Shown: in pieces, positions 9,881-18,695 of the stretch
Numbering within the stretch: position 1 is the first letter of the stretch
How the letters are laid out: each line of letters opens with the position of its first letter
DNA from: Thalassolituus oleivorans MIL-1
Lineage (GTDB): Bacteria; Pseudomonadota; Gammaproteobacteria; Pseudomonadales; Oceanobacteraceae
Length of the DNA stretch: 64,000 nt
Assembly: GCF_000355675.1 (NCBI RefSeq)
Contig: NC_020888.1
Location: 248,001-312,000 of the forward strand
Reading direction: 5' to 3'
Notes under the pieces: generated by a model
Seen by the model: the letters and a program-made list of their open reading frames with translations, nothing else
The model's database searches: none
What the model was told of the DNA's origin: nothing
Position numbers and translations under genes: made by a program

Positions 9881-10957
9881 TTACTTAACGATTACAAATT
9901 CAACGCGGCGATTTTCTGCACGACCTTCTGCTGTGTCGTTACTGGCGATAGGACTTGCTTCGCCATAACCTTTCGCCGTGAGTTTGTCGGCAGCAATCCC
10001 TTTACCTAAAAGGTAAGAGCGAACAGATTCAGCTCGTTTCTGGCTTAGGTTCTGATTTAAAGCATCGCTACCACGGTCATCTGTATATGCGCCAATTTCG
10101 ATGCTCAAATCTGGGTAGCGGCTAAGCTCTGTCGCTGCAGCATCCAAAATCGTTTGGCTTGCAGGGGTCAAACGCGCAGAACCTGATTCGAATTTCACGC
10201 CTTTAAGACCGCCAGAGAAAGCAGGGCAACCCGATTCATCAACGCTAACACCGCTCGGGGTCGCAGGGCATTTATCAGCGGTGTTGTTGATACCGTCCTT
10301 ATCGTCGTCTTTTACGATAGTGACTGGTGCAACAACCACTGGAGCGACTGCGGCAGGTATTGGTTTAGTTGCTGGTGTTGTGGCTGGTGCGACTGGAGCT
10401 GCCTTGCTGTAGCCATAGCCTGTATCACCTGCACCTCCAAAGCGGTAACCCACTTCGAGTAAATAGGTCATTTGTTCGAGATCTTCGTTTACCAGATCGT
10501 CTAGGCGGGCTTCAGCACGAGCGAAACAACGTTTGGAAAAATCATATTGCAGACCGAGGCCAGCAGACAAAATAGTGCCATCAAGGTCATCCGCACCGTC
10601 TGCACTGTTATTTTCATAACCTGCTGCGCCGGTTAAATATGGCTTTAGCGCGTCATCGCCGAAGAAGTACAAACCGCTTAAGCGGAACTGAGTAACATCG
10701 GTACGATCTTCTTGAATGAAAGAAGGCACAACTAGGTTCGCTTCAAGCGCGAAGTCCTTAGAAATCATGTAGCCCAGTGATGCTTCCAGGGTGTAGCTGT
10801 GGCGAGCGTAATCGCCATCATAAAAATAGTCGCCACTGATCTCATGATCGGTATGACCAGCACCATAAGTTACGTAGTAATCGTATTCTGCAGCTGCTTG
10901 CTGTGCGCTTGTTAAACTTGAAATGGCAATGGCTGATAAGAGTAGTGATTTTTTCAT
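9881..10957 (-). CDS. OmpA-family outer membrane protein (OprF-like)
   Basis: A 358-residue outer membrane protein. A signal peptide MKKSLLLSAIAISSLTSAQQAAA precedes an eight-strand beta barrel (~25-200) ending in LLEVGYRFGG, a Pro/Ala/Val-rich hinge, one thrombospondin type 3-like calcium motif (DDDKDGINNTADKCP) and a C-terminal OmpA peptidoglycan-binding domain (~245-358) with SLSQKRAESVRSYL and RAENRRVEF. The MKKSLLL start at 10957 has an AGGAGGA site; upstream in-frame extension lacks sense as a signal peptide and is rejected. It lies divergently from the lipocalin gene. It has a type I signal peptide rather than a lipobox, so it is a porin-type OmpA and not a YfiB-type lipoprotein. Confidence 0.93.
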   Translation of the reverse strand: MKKSLLLSAIAISSLTSAQQAAAEYDYYVTYGAGHTDHEISGDYFYDGDYARHSYTLEASLGYMISKDFALEANLVVPSFIQEDRTDVTQFRLSGLYFFGDDALKPYLTGAAGYENNSADGADDLDGTILSAGLGLQYDFSKRCFARAEARLDDLVNEDLEQMTYLLEVGYRFGGAGDTGYGYSKAAPVAPATTPATKPIPAAVAPVVVAPVTIVKDDDKDGINNTADKCPATPSGVSVDESGCPAFSGGLKGVKFESGSARLTPASQTILDAAATELSRYPDLSIEIGAYTDDRGSDALNQNLSQKRAESVRSYLLGKGIAADKLTAKGYGEASPIASNDTAEGRAENRRVEFVIVK

Positions 10958-11064
10958 AGTGTCGTCCTCCTGACGCGAGGTGAAGATTGGTGCCGCGGAT
11001 TGTAACTTAACCGGCATCATAAATATGGATTGATGACAATTCAGTGTTTGGCATGAGATGAACA

Positions 11065-11093
11065 TTGTACATGAAATAATCCTTGTATAGTAT
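11065..11093 (+). promoter_or_regulatory. Candidate sigma-70 promoter of the lipocalin gene
   Basis: TTGTAC at 11065-11070 and TAGTAT at 11088-11093 are separated by 17 bases, close to the sigma-70 consensus, and point at the lipocalin start 40 bases downstream. A strong AAGGAGGAAG ribosome site follows at about 11119-11128. Confidence 0.45.
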
Positions 11094-11132
11094 TTGTATA
11101 AATAAATCCGTACTAACAAGGAGGAAGTCAAA

Positions 11133-11666
11133 ATGAAAAAAACGATTCTTACACTCTTAACGTCGGTCTGTGTGTTGTTTCTATCGGGCTGTCAGTGGGT
11201 AACAACTGTGCCTTATGTCGAGATTCCACGCTATATGGGACTCTGGTATCAGATCTCTGCTAATGAAGTATTTTTTAATGAAGGCTTGGTCGGTGTGACC
11301 GCAGAGTACACCTTGTTAGAAGATGGCAGTGTACAAGTTTTCAATAAAGGTTTTGTCGAGACCCTCGATGGTGAGCCAAGCGAGATAATCGGTAATGCGA
11401 CAATATGGGATGAAGAAACTAACTCAAAGCTGAAAGTCGTTTTCCCTGACGCGCCGAACCTACCCTACCCGAATTACCTCATTGTGGTGTTGGATAATAT
11501 CGATTATCAGTATGCCGTGGTGACAGATCCATTGGAGTATACCCTATTCGTGTTGAGCCGAACGCCAACGATGGATGACAACACTTACGCCATGATATTG
11601 GGTGAGCTCGAAGCATTAGATGTTGATACGTCCAAGTTAATCCGGACACCACAACCCAGTAATTGA
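11133..11666 (+). CDS. blc: Outer membrane lipocalin lipoprotein (Blc-like)
   Basis: A 177-residue lipoprotein with a signal peptide and lipobox LSGC (Cys20), followed by a lipocalin fold. The hallmark YMGLWYQIS block (GxW motif) lies at about residues 34-42, and the second conserved region YAVVTDPLEYTLFVLSRTP at about 129-147. Bacterial lipocalins bind fatty acids or lysophospholipids at the outer membrane and are often stress induced. The protein lacks the N-terminal PP-x-V-x-N-F segment in its exact form but is otherwise family length. It ends 13 bases before the convergent tesA stop. Confidence 0.88.
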   Translation: MKKTILTLLTSVCVLFLSGCQWVTTVPYVEIPRYMGLWYQISANEVFFNEGLVGVTAEYTLLEDGSVQVFNKGFVETLDGEPSEIIGNATIWDEETNSKLKVVFPDAPNLPYPNYLIVVLDNIDYQYAVVTDPLEYTLFVLSRTPTMDDNTYAMILGELEALDVDTSKLIRTPQPSN

Positions 11667-11678
11667 TGATCAATCGGG

Positions 11679-12329
11679 TTAGTTGGAGCGGCTTGTTAGC
11701 CAATCTTCGATAGGTTTCGCTAACAAGTCGGCTAGCAATGGCTGGGCGGCGGCAGACGGATGAATGCCGTCATCTTGCATCATGCCTGGTGCGGTAGAGA
11801 TTTTCGCTAACAGTTCAAAAGGTAATAACATCGTTTTGTATTGCTCTGCTAACGTCGGATAGAGCTGGCCCAATGCTTCCGCATAACGCGGGCCATAGTT
11901 GGGTGGAATTTGCATGCCGACAAGCAGCACATCGGCACCACTCCCTTGTGCTGCTTCGATCATACTAATGAGATTACGCTGAATTAATTTTACCGGAGTA
12001 CCGCGCAATCCGTCGTTGCCGCCCAGTTCAATAACGACCAATTCTGGTGAATAGGTTTCGATTAGATCAGGCAGGCGGTTGGCTCCGCCACTAGTGGTAT
12101 CACCGGATACTCCGGCATTGACTACTTTAAGTTCTGGAACCTGCTGTTGCAGCCGTTGTTCTAATAAATGCAGCCATCCTTGTTGCAGTGGCACACCAAA
12201 TCCGGCACTAATGCTATCACCCACAACAACGATGGTTGGCTCAGCTCGGCTGGATGATGCAAAAACAGCAAGATTGAGCAATAAGCCAATAAGGAATCCT
12301 AGTTTTATGAGCGGCGTTGATCGTAACAA
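11679..12329 (-). CDS. tesA: Periplasmic arylesterase/lysophospholipase TesA (GDSL/SGNH hydrolase)
   Basis: A 216-residue SGNH hydrolase with a signal peptide (cleavage near SSSRA|EPT). Catalytic blocks are visible: block I VVVGDSISAGFG with the Ser nucleophile, block II GVSGDTTSGG, block III ELGGNDGLRG and block V DDGIHPSAAAQ with the Asp-His pair. Such enzymes hydrolyse thioesters, aryl esters and lysophospholipids in the periplasm. The likely start is TTG at 12329 behind AGAGGT; a longer frame upstream encodes no signal peptide. The gene is divergent from the ABC ATPase, with 5' ends overlapping by about 23 bases. Confidence 0.9.
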   Translation of the reverse strand: MLRSTPLIKLGFLIGLLLNLAVFASSSRAEPTIVVVGDSISAGFGVPLQQGWLHLLEQRLQQQVPELKVVNAGVSGDTTSGGANRLPDLIETYSPELVVIELGGNDGLRGTPVKLIQRNLISMIEAAQGSGADVLLVGMQIPPNYGPRYAEALGQLYPTLAEQYKTMLLPFELLAKISTAPGMMQDDGIHPSAAAQPLLADLLAKPIEDWLTSRSN

Positions 12330-13023
12330 TGTAGCAACCTCTTTATCTGTTAGTGCTCTTACCAAAACGGTAGAAACAGGTGGGCAAGCACTGACTATCC
12401 TGAAGGGCGTTAACTTAGAGATCAAGGCTGGCGATGCAATTGCCATTGTTGGTGCTTCCGGTAGTGGTAAATCAACCTTACTTGGACTGATGGCCGGCCT
12501 TGATTTACCAACTTCAGGCGATGTGAGCCTGTTGGGCGAATCGCTAGTAAATCTTAATGAAGACCAGCGCGCCGCAGTGCGTGCGCGTGGCGTTAGCTTT
12601 GTCTTCCAGAATTTTCACCTCTTGCCAGGACTAACGGCGTTAGAGAATGTGATGTTGCCACTGGAGATTCGTTCCGTAAAAGCGGCGCGCCAAGAGGCAA
12701 AGAAATTATTGGCAGAAGTGGGTTTAGCGCAACGCGAGCATCACTATCCAAGTCAGTTATCGGGTGGTGAACAACAAAGGGTTGCGATTGCTCGTGCATT
12801 CGCCGGAGCGCCTGAGATTTTATTCGCTGATGAACCGACGGGGAATCTGGACCGGAAAACAGGGCAACAAATTGAGGATTTACTGTTCACTTTGAATCGT
12901 GATTCAGGCACCACACTAGTGTTGGTAACGCACGATCCTAAATTAGCAGCGCGCTGTCATCGCCAAGTGTATATGAACGATGGCGAGTTATTCGAGATGA
13001 CGCAGGAGGAGAAAATCCTGTGA
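12307..13023 (+). CDS. ybbA: ABC transporter ATP-binding protein (YbbA-like)
   Basis: A 238-residue ATPase of the LolD/YbbA type. Walker A is GASGSGKST (about residue 46), the Q-loop lies in FVFQNFHLLPGL, the signature is LSGGEQQRV, Walker B is EILFADEPTGNLD and the switch His is VTHD. With the following permease it forms the YbbA-YbbP exporter conserved beside tesA in many Proteobacteria; the exported substrate is unproven. I take the ATG at 12307, the first plausible in-frame start before the conserved region, with AAGGAA about 11 bases upstream. It overlaps the permease start by four bases. Confidence 0.92.
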   Translation: MSGVDRNNVATSLSVSALTKTVETGGQALTILKGVNLEIKAGDAIAIVGASGSGKSTLLGLMAGLDLPTSGDVSLLGESLVNLNEDQRAAVRARGVSFVFQNFHLLPGLTALENVMLPLEIRSVKAARQEAKKLLAEVGLAQREHHYPSQLSGGEQQRVAIARAFAGAPEILFADEPTGNLDRKTGQQIEDLLFTLNRDSGTTLVLVTHDPKLAARCHRQVYMNDGELFEMTQEEKIL

Positions 13024-15509
13024 CTCTATATCGTCAAACATTATTGGCGTTGCGGTTATTGTGGCGTGAAGCCCGCAGCGGCGAGCTCACACTTATATTG
13101 TTAGCATTGATATTGGCTGTAACGGCAACAACGGCAATCGCTTTATTTAGTGCGCGATTAAACTTGGCGATGGAGGCTAACGCCAATGACTTATTGGGTG
13201 CAGATCGCCGTATTTCGTCGACGACGCAATTACCGGATGAATGGCAGACTAAGGCGCAAAATCTAGATTTAAAAACCGCGCGAACGATGGAGTTTCCTAG
13301 TGTGGTATTGCATGGGGATGAGATGGCATTAGCCGCAATTAAGGCGGTTGATGACGGTTACCCATTGCGTGGCCGATTAGCCATCAGTCCAGAAATGTAT
13401 GGAGCCGGTGATCCTCAGTTACACGGGCCGCAGCCCGGCGAAGCATGGGCGGAGGCGCGTCTTTTAGCGCTATTAAATGTAGAAGTCGGAGATAGCGTCG
13501 AGCTGGGTGTAAGCCAATTGCGCATTAGTGGTGTTATTACCGAAGAGTCTGATCGTGGCGGTAATTTTTATACGCTGTCGCCGCGCTTAATGGTGAATTG
13601 GCGCGATGTAGAAAACAGCAGTTTATTAGGCCCTGGTAGTCGTATTAATTATCGGCTTTTGCTAGCGGGTAGTGATGATGCGCTAAATTCTTTAGAGCAA
13701 GAATTGGTGCTGGAGCCGAATCAAAAATTTGAATCTCTAGATGATGGCAATCAAGCGATGGCGGGTTCGTTAAGTCGGGCCAAGCAATACCTTGGTTTAT
13801 CCGCCTTGCTTGCTGTTGTACTGGCGAGTGTGGCAGTTGCTATTTGTGCTCAGCGTTATGCCCAGCGACATTTTGATATTAGTGCTTTAATGCGTACATT
13901 CGGTTTGTCGCAAGGCCAAGTGCTATATATTTATACCAGTCAATTGTTTTGGATAGGTACTATAGCCACTCTAGTGGGTGCCGGCTTGTCATTACTATTA
14001 CAGGCGGGACTAATAGAAGTATTAGGAGATTTATTACCGGATAATTTACCGGCGGCTCCATGGAGTGCTTGGCTGTTGGGGTTAAGTAGCGGCCTGATTA
14101 GTTTATTGGGTTTTGCTCTACCCCATCTCATGCCGTTATCGAGAGTATCGCCTCTGCGTGTGTTGCGCAGAGACTTAGTGCCAGTACCTTTGCAGGGTTG
14201 GTTTTTAGCCGCTTTAGCACTTATAGCTCTGACCTTTTTACTTTGGTTGTTTACTGCGGATGTAGTACTTAGTCTCGGCATGATGGGAGGGGGAACACTG
14301 GTCGTTTTATTGTTATTGGCCTTACTGCATCTGGGGATTCGCTTATTACGCCGGCGCTTACAAAATATTGATTTGCCCTTGGCTTTGCGTTTCGCATGGC
14401 AGCATTTAAGCCGTAATAGTCGTCAAACCGCAGGTCAGATAATTGCTTTCGCATTAACCTTGATCGTGATGATTGTTATTGGCGTAGTGCGTAATGATTT
14501 ACTCGCCGATTGGCAACGAAGTTTGCCAGATGATGCACCGAATGTATTTGCAATGAATATCCAAGATTATGAGCGCGAGGAGTTCAGTTTTGCGCTCGAT
14601 AGTGCTGGGTTACGGGCCGAGCCTCTTTATCCTATGGTGCCCATGCGTTTGGTTAGTATCAATGATGTATCTGTAGCTGAACTCGCTATCGCCGACGACC
14701 GCGCTATTGATCGTGATTTAATTTCTACCACATTTAATCGCCTGCCCGATAATAATGAAATAGAAGAGGGTGATTGGTCATTGATGACGAGCCAAACTCA
14801 GCAGTTGTCGGTAGAGGCCAAGCTGGCCAAGCGCTTGGGAATTAAATTGAATGATGTGATTGAATTTCGCGCTTCAGGGATCAATTTCAAGGCGACTGTT
14901 AGTAGTTTGCGTACTGTCGATTGGGGCAGTATGACGCCCAATTTTTACATGGTATTTTCTGCCGACGTCTTAGTGGCGTTGCCCACAAGCTATCTCACAA
15001 GCTTTTATATTCCAGTAGAAAAACAAACAGCACTAACCCAGCTTATTCGTGAGTTTCCGGGTGTTACCTTGCTGGATACACGTTATTTGCTCGGGCAAAT
15101 ACAAATGCTGTTGCAGCGTTTAACTTTGGCAATTGAATTAATTCTGGCGTTTGTTTTAGTGGCTGCTGGATTGGTGACCATAGCGATTTTGATTAGTAGC
15201 ACTCAAGAGCGGCTACGCGAAGGCGCAGTATTACGTACTTTAGGTGCTAGTTCAGGTCGTATCCGTCAGGCGCAGATGGTTGAATTTTCGTTGCTAGGTG
15301 GGGTTGCCGGATTGCTGGCGTTACTGGGAAGCGAGGCGATTTGTTATGGCTTATACACAGCCTTGTTAGATATTCCCTACGGTGGTCTGGGTTGGCTCTG
15401 GCTATGGTTGCTACCGGCTACAATGCTAGTGCTGGTTGCACTTGGCACATTGCTTATGCGACGTGCCGTAACCGTTGCTCCATTGCGGGTTTTACGAGAG
15501 CTAGATTAA
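13020..15509 (+). CDS. ybbP: ABC transporter permease YbbP (FtsX/MacB-like, duplicated)
   Basis: An 829-residue permease starting with GTG in a GTGA overlap with ybbA. It has a first membrane segment (~18-40), a long periplasmic domain (~45-245), three to four membrane segments (~255-380), two further central helices (~390-440), a second helix at ~475, a second periplasmic domain (~490-690) and three C-terminal helices (~700-815). FtsX-type motifs occur twice (the MRTFGLSQGQV and LRTLGASSGRIRQAQ pieces), as expected for a duplicated FtsX permease. It is convergent with the M48 protease gene, ten bases away. Confidence 0.92.
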   Translation: MTLYRQTLLALRLLWREARSGELTLILLALILAVTATTAIALFSARLNLAMEANANDLLGADRRISSTTQLPDEWQTKAQNLDLKTARTMEFPSVVLHGDEMALAAIKAVDDGYPLRGRLAISPEMYGAGDPQLHGPQPGEAWAEARLLALLNVEVGDSVELGVSQLRISGVITEESDRGGNFYTLSPRLMVNWRDVENSSLLGPGSRINYRLLLAGSDDALNSLEQELVLEPNQKFESLDDGNQAMAGSLSRAKQYLGLSALLAVVLASVAVAICAQRYAQRHFDISALMRTFGLSQGQVLYIYTSQLFWIGTIATLVGAGLSLLLQAGLIEVLGDLLPDNLPAAPWSAWLLGLSSGLISLLGFALPHLMPLSRVSPLRVLRRDLVPVPLQGWFLAALALIALTFLLWLFTADVVLSLGMMGGGTLVVLLLLALLHLGIRLLRRRLQNIDLPLALRFAWQHLSRNSRQTAGQIIAFALTLIVMIVIGVVRNDLLADWQRSLPDDAPNVFAMNIQDYEREEFSFALDSAGLRAEPLYPMVPMRLVSINDVSVAELAIADDRAIDRDLISTTFNRLPDNNEIEEGDWSLMTSQTQQLSVEAKLAKRLGIKLNDVIEFRASGINFKATVSSLRTVDWGSMTPNFYMVFSADVLVALPTSYLTSFYIPVEKQTALTQLIREFPGVTLLDTRYLLGQIQMLLQRLTLAIELILAFVLVAAGLVTIAILISSTQERLREGAVLRTLGASSGRIRQAQMVEFSLLGGVAGLLALLGSEAICYGLYTALLDIPYGGLGWLWLWLLPATMLVLVALGTLLMRRAVTVAPLRVLRELD

Positions 15510-15518
15510 TATTCCTGG

Positions 15519-17423
15519 TTATTCGATAAGCTCTTTCGGAATTGGCGATTCTAAAATAGTGGCTATCGTTTTAACCATGTCGCGTTCATCTTCAGTAATG
15601 TGGCGATCACTTGTAATGGTTGCCATTAATGCCTTAATAATCCGCCCTTTTATATGAGGATAGGCTTGGGTTAATTTTGCCAGAGCGCGGTTTAATGGAT
15701 TGAGTGAGCCCGAGGTGGTATGCGCTATATCTCGCTTCACCGCAGAGAAGCCACCGGCTGCAATTCCCGCGGCATATGCTTTATCAATATCTTCAGGATG
15801 TTCTTGGCCTGCACAGGCAACATAAGAGATAACCGTGGCGATCTCGCTAGCTACTGCATCTGCTTGGCTATATCGCGGCTTTGCTGGATGAACAGTATTA
15901 AAATGTGCACCTAAATATTGCAATATTAAACGGTATAAACACCATTCAAATAAATCAATTTCACCGTCGGCTTTCGCGAGCTTGACCAGCGTCGTATGAA
16001 AATTTTCGTATTGCTGCGGCGACATTTCTCTTAATGCCGTCAGCGATTTTTCGACCAGCGGTAGGCGTTGGCCAGGCAAGAGTGTTTGTGCGGCAGGGTA
16101 AAACTGTAGCAAGGTTGTAAATGATTGTTGGCCGTGTTGCTTACGCACTAAATCTTGCTGTTCTCTTGCGATTAATTTATTCGGCGACGCAATTAATAAC
16201 GAAAATATCAATATACGTGCGCTGTCTGGCTCAATCGCCGCCGCCTGTAAATTTAACAGTGCCCGTTGGCGTTCAGATAAAACGGCGGTGGTGTTATTTT
16301 CGGGCTCTATCCTTTGGTTTTTAGTATCAGCGTGACCACCACTGGTAGCACCCGCTAAGCCGCTAATAATCGCAGAAGTTGCGCTGTCGAGTGTGCTCTT
16401 ACGAGAGGGGATTTCCCGAGGAGCTGACGTTACTCTCGGCTTAAGATATTGGCCGTTCCACGAAGGATCTAAACGATTAATACGCTCATTGAGCGGAGGA
16501 TGTGTCGCAAAGATATTTAAGCGCGAAGTAAATGCCTGACCGAAAAATAGATGTCCCATTTCCTCACTGGCCGGATTGTGTACATCACTACCAGCGCCAT
16601 AGCCAATGACCTTTAATGCACCGCTTATACCATCGGGATTACGGGTGAACTGTACCGCGGATGCATCGGCTAAAAACTCGCGCTGGCGCGACACCGCAGC
16701 ACGAATAATACTGCCAAAAAATACACCACTATAGCCAATAACCATCAAACCTAAACCTATCATAGGCCCCGCATTATTTTTAGAATTGCGGCTACGAGAG
16801 GATGAATGCATGAGTAATCGGCCGACCAAGCCGATGAATAAAATACCGAAGAGTAACGCCATCAGTTGCATATTCAGGCGCATATCGCCGTTTAATATAT
16901 GGCTGAATTCGTGGGCAATGACACCTTGTAGTTGCTCTCTGGATAGTTTCTCCATACAGCCGCGAGTTACCCCAATGATGGCATCCGAAGGCTGATGGCC
17001 TGCAGCAAAGGCGTTAATGCTGTCGTCATCGAGAACATAGACATCCGGTATTGGCATTGACGAGGCGATGGCCATTTCTGCGACAACATTGAGTAACTGT
17101 TGCTCGTCACTATCTTGTGTATTGGATTGAATTTTCCGGCCACCGAGCATATCGGCGACTTGTCGCCCGCCTTTGCGTAATTCCAGCCATTTATAGCCGC
17201 TACCTGCGAAAATAACGAGCAACGCGCCCGCGGTCCCAAGCAGCCATATTTCTGGCTGAGCTTGTACTAATTCAAGGGTAATGGGTTTATGGCTTGACCA
17301 CGCTAAAGCAACAATAAATACGATATTGAGCAAAACGACGATGATCGCGACCGCGAGGAAAAAGAGTAAGCTTAGCAGGCCGGTTCGACGGCGTGCTTGG
17401 TCTTGATGCTCAAAAAAATTCAT
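15519..17423 (-). CDS. M48 family membrane metalloprotease (HtpX-like) with TerB-like C-terminal region
   Basis: A 634-residue membrane protease. Two hydrophobic segments (~16-42 and ~58-75) precede the zinc site HEFSH (residues 171-175) with the third ligand in REFLADASAVQ; two more hydrophobic segments lie at ~188-205 and ~218-240. M48 enzymes of this kind degrade misfolded membrane or envelope proteins. The C-terminal half is much longer than HtpX (about 290 residues) and includes LAKADGEIDLFEWCLYRL and a later TSDRHITEDERDMV, both resembling TerB-type acidic helical repeats. It follows lemA by 64 bases on the same strand, a common pairing. Confidence 0.9.
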   Translation of the reverse strand: MNFFEHQDQARRRTGLLSLLFFLAVAIIVVLLNIVFIVALAWSSHKPITLELVQAQPEIWLLGTAGALLVIFAGSGYKWLELRKGGRQVADMLGGRKIQSNTQDSDEQQLLNVVAEMAIASSMPIPDVYVLDDDSINAFAAGHQPSDAIIGVTRGCMEKLSREQLQGVIAHEFSHILNGDMRLNMQLMALLFGILFIGLVGRLLMHSSSRSRNSKNNAGPMIGLGLMVIGYSGVFFGSIIRAAVSRQREFLADASAVQFTRNPDGISGALKVIGYGAGSDVHNPASEEMGHLFFGQAFTSRLNIFATHPPLNERINRLDPSWNGQYLKPRVTSAPREIPSRKSTLDSATSAIISGLAGATSGGHADTKNQRIEPENNTTAVLSERQRALLNLQAAAIEPDSARILIFSLLIASPNKLIAREQQDLVRKQHGQQSFTTLLQFYPAAQTLLPGQRLPLVEKSLTALREMSPQQYENFHTTLVKLAKADGEIDLFEWCLYRLILQYLGAHFNTVHPAKPRYSQADAVASEIATVISYVACAGQEHPEDIDKAYAAGIAAGGFSAVKRDIAHTTSGSLNPLNRALAKLTQAYPHIKGRIIKALMATITSDRHITEDERDMVKTIATILESPIPKELIE

Positions 17424-17487
17424 ACGTCACAATGCTATTGGCAGCGCTCAAGCAAACTTGAGCGCTAAGTTAAAAATTGAAAGTAAA

Positions 17488-18078
17488 TTAAAAGCTTACT
17501 TTCGGCGCAGCCTGTATAGCAGCCTTATCTTCAAACTCTAATAGGCTAGCATCGCTGCCATGGCCAAACATTGATGCAAAGAAAACCGGCGGAAATGTTT
17601 GGCGGAAGGTGTTGTAGCTCATGACTGCATCGTTAAAGGCTTGGCGTGAAAATGCGACTTTATTCTCTGTGCTGCTTAGCTCTTCAGATACCTGCATCAT
17701 ATTTTGGTTGGCTTTTAAATCAGGGTAAGCTTCCATGACGACATTTAAGCGGCCCATTGCACTAGCTAAAACACCTTCGGCACCTGATAGTTGCTTCATC
17801 GCGCCGGCATTTCCCGGCTGCTGAGCAGCTGCTTTTAAGCCAGCAGCTGCGTCATTTCGAGCAGCAATAACGGCTTCAAGCGTATTACGTTCGTGCCCTA
17901 AATAGGCTTTAGCGGTTTCAACTAAGTTGGGAATGAGATCATAACGACGCTTTAATTGCACATCAATCTGCGCAAAAGCATTTTCATAGCGATTTTTTAG
18001 AGTTACTAGGCGGTTATATATGCTGATGATATAAAGCAATACCAAGGCAATAACCACTAATGTAATTATGGTTGTCAT
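17488..18078 (-). CDS. lemA: LemA family protein
   Basis: A 196-residue protein with one N-terminal membrane anchor (~3-22) followed by the helical LemA domain. Diagnostic pieces are YNRLVTLKNRYENAFAQIDV, LKRRYDLIPNLVETAKAYL and ENKVAFSRQAFNDAVMSYN. LemA proteins are encoded beside M48 or TPM proteins in many bacteria and have been tied to envelope or stress functions, but no activity is established. It lies five bases after the ydbL stop and upstream of the M48 protease, so ynbE-ydbL-lemA-M48 is probably one transcript. Confidence 0.93.
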   Translation of the reverse strand: MTTIITLVVIALVLLYIISIYNRLVTLKNRYENAFAQIDVQLKRRYDLIPNLVETAKAYLGHERNTLEAVIAARNDAAAGLKAAAQQPGNAGAMKQLSGAEGVLASAMGRLNVVMEAYPDLKANQNMMQVSEELSSTENKVAFSRQAFNDAVMSYNTFRQTFPPVFFASMFGHGSDASLLEFEDKAAIQAAPKVSF

Positions 18079-18082
18079 AATA

Positions 18083-18418
18083 TTAACGTTCCCAGCCGCC
18101 AGTGCTATTAAGGTAGTAAAAGCCGTCTTCTGATGCTTTTTCTACTAATTTCTCGCCTGCAATTTTTTCGATGTTAGCGAGCTGAGTATTCTGCTTGTTT
18201 GCAATTTCTTGATACTTCACTTTACGTTGACGATTAATGTCAACAACCAGCGCTGCTGCTTCCATATTGTCGGCTTTTACTAAACCGAGATAGCCATTAA
18301 CTTGCTCGCCGACAAGTCCTTTGGCTTTGGCATCATCGAGCTCAAGAGCCCAGCTGGTCATGCTAAATAACATTGCCGCTAGCATTAAGGGTAAGGTCTT
18401 AAATAGTGTCACTTTCAT
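18083..18418 (-). CDS. ydbL: YdbL family periplasmic protein (DUF1318)
   Basis: A 111-residue protein with a signal peptide (MKVTLFKTLPLM... cleaved after SWA) and a DUF1318 domain with LDDAKAKGLVGEQVNGYLG and DINRQRKVKYQEIA, ending in the small conserved segment GFYYLNSTGGW. In E. coli YdbL works with YdbH (an AsmA-like protein) and the lipoprotein YnbE in phospholipid transport to the outer membrane. The ATG at 18418 follows GGAGA; a TTG 12 bases upstream is less likely. YnbE is directly upstream, but YdbH is not in this cluster. Confidence 0.92.
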   Translation of the reverse strand: MKVTLFKTLPLMLAAMLFSMTSWALELDDAKAKGLVGEQVNGYLGLVKADNMEAAALVVDINRQRKVKYQEIANKQNTQLANIEKIAGEKLVEKASEDGFYYLNSTGGWER

Positions 18419-18432
18419 CACATTCTCCAAAC

Positions 18433-18624
18433 TCAGAATAAACCGTCTTCCGACTCAAACAAATTTTCGAGGTCTTTTTCCACTTTGATGCGGACCTCGT
18501 GTTCGATTTTGACATTTAGGTTAATGGTGATGGGTTTCTCTGGGGCGGCCACCTTAAGAGTACAGGCGCTGAGTACCACCGCTAGAGGAGCCACCAATAG
18601 CACTGCACTTGGCTGGAATTTCAT
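18433..18624 (-). CDS. ynbE: YnbE family outer membrane lipoprotein
   Basis: A 63-residue lipoprotein with a lipobox ending LSAC (Cys at about residue 21) and the family core PEKPITINLNVKIEHEVRI followed by KVEKDLENLF. In E. coli, YnbE multimers cap the YdbH bridge by beta-strand addition and YdbL regulates this. The ATG at 18624 follows AAGGA; an in-frame ATG at 18645 would add seven residues without a ribosome site. It is the first gene of the ynbE-ydbL-lemA-M48 run. Confidence 0.9.
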   Translation of the reverse strand: MKFQPSAVLLVAPLAVVLSACTLKVAAPEKPITINLNVKIEHEVRIKVEKDLENLFESEDGLF

Positions 18625-18695
18625 AGGTTGAGTCCTTGTTAACATTCCCCTTACTCTAACCGCGACCCCAGCGAATGCAAGCCTTGTTATCGTGC

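Noticed and set aside
9881-10957. The OmpA protein as the missing YfiB of the YfiR system
   Set aside because: It has a type I signal peptide, a full beta barrel and a calcium hinge, not a lipobox, and a terminator separates it from the receptor operon.
9881-11131. A longer OmpA frame starting at 11131
   Set aside because: The extra N-terminal residues are not a signal sequence, while the ATG at 10957 has an AGGAGGA site and a normal signal peptide.
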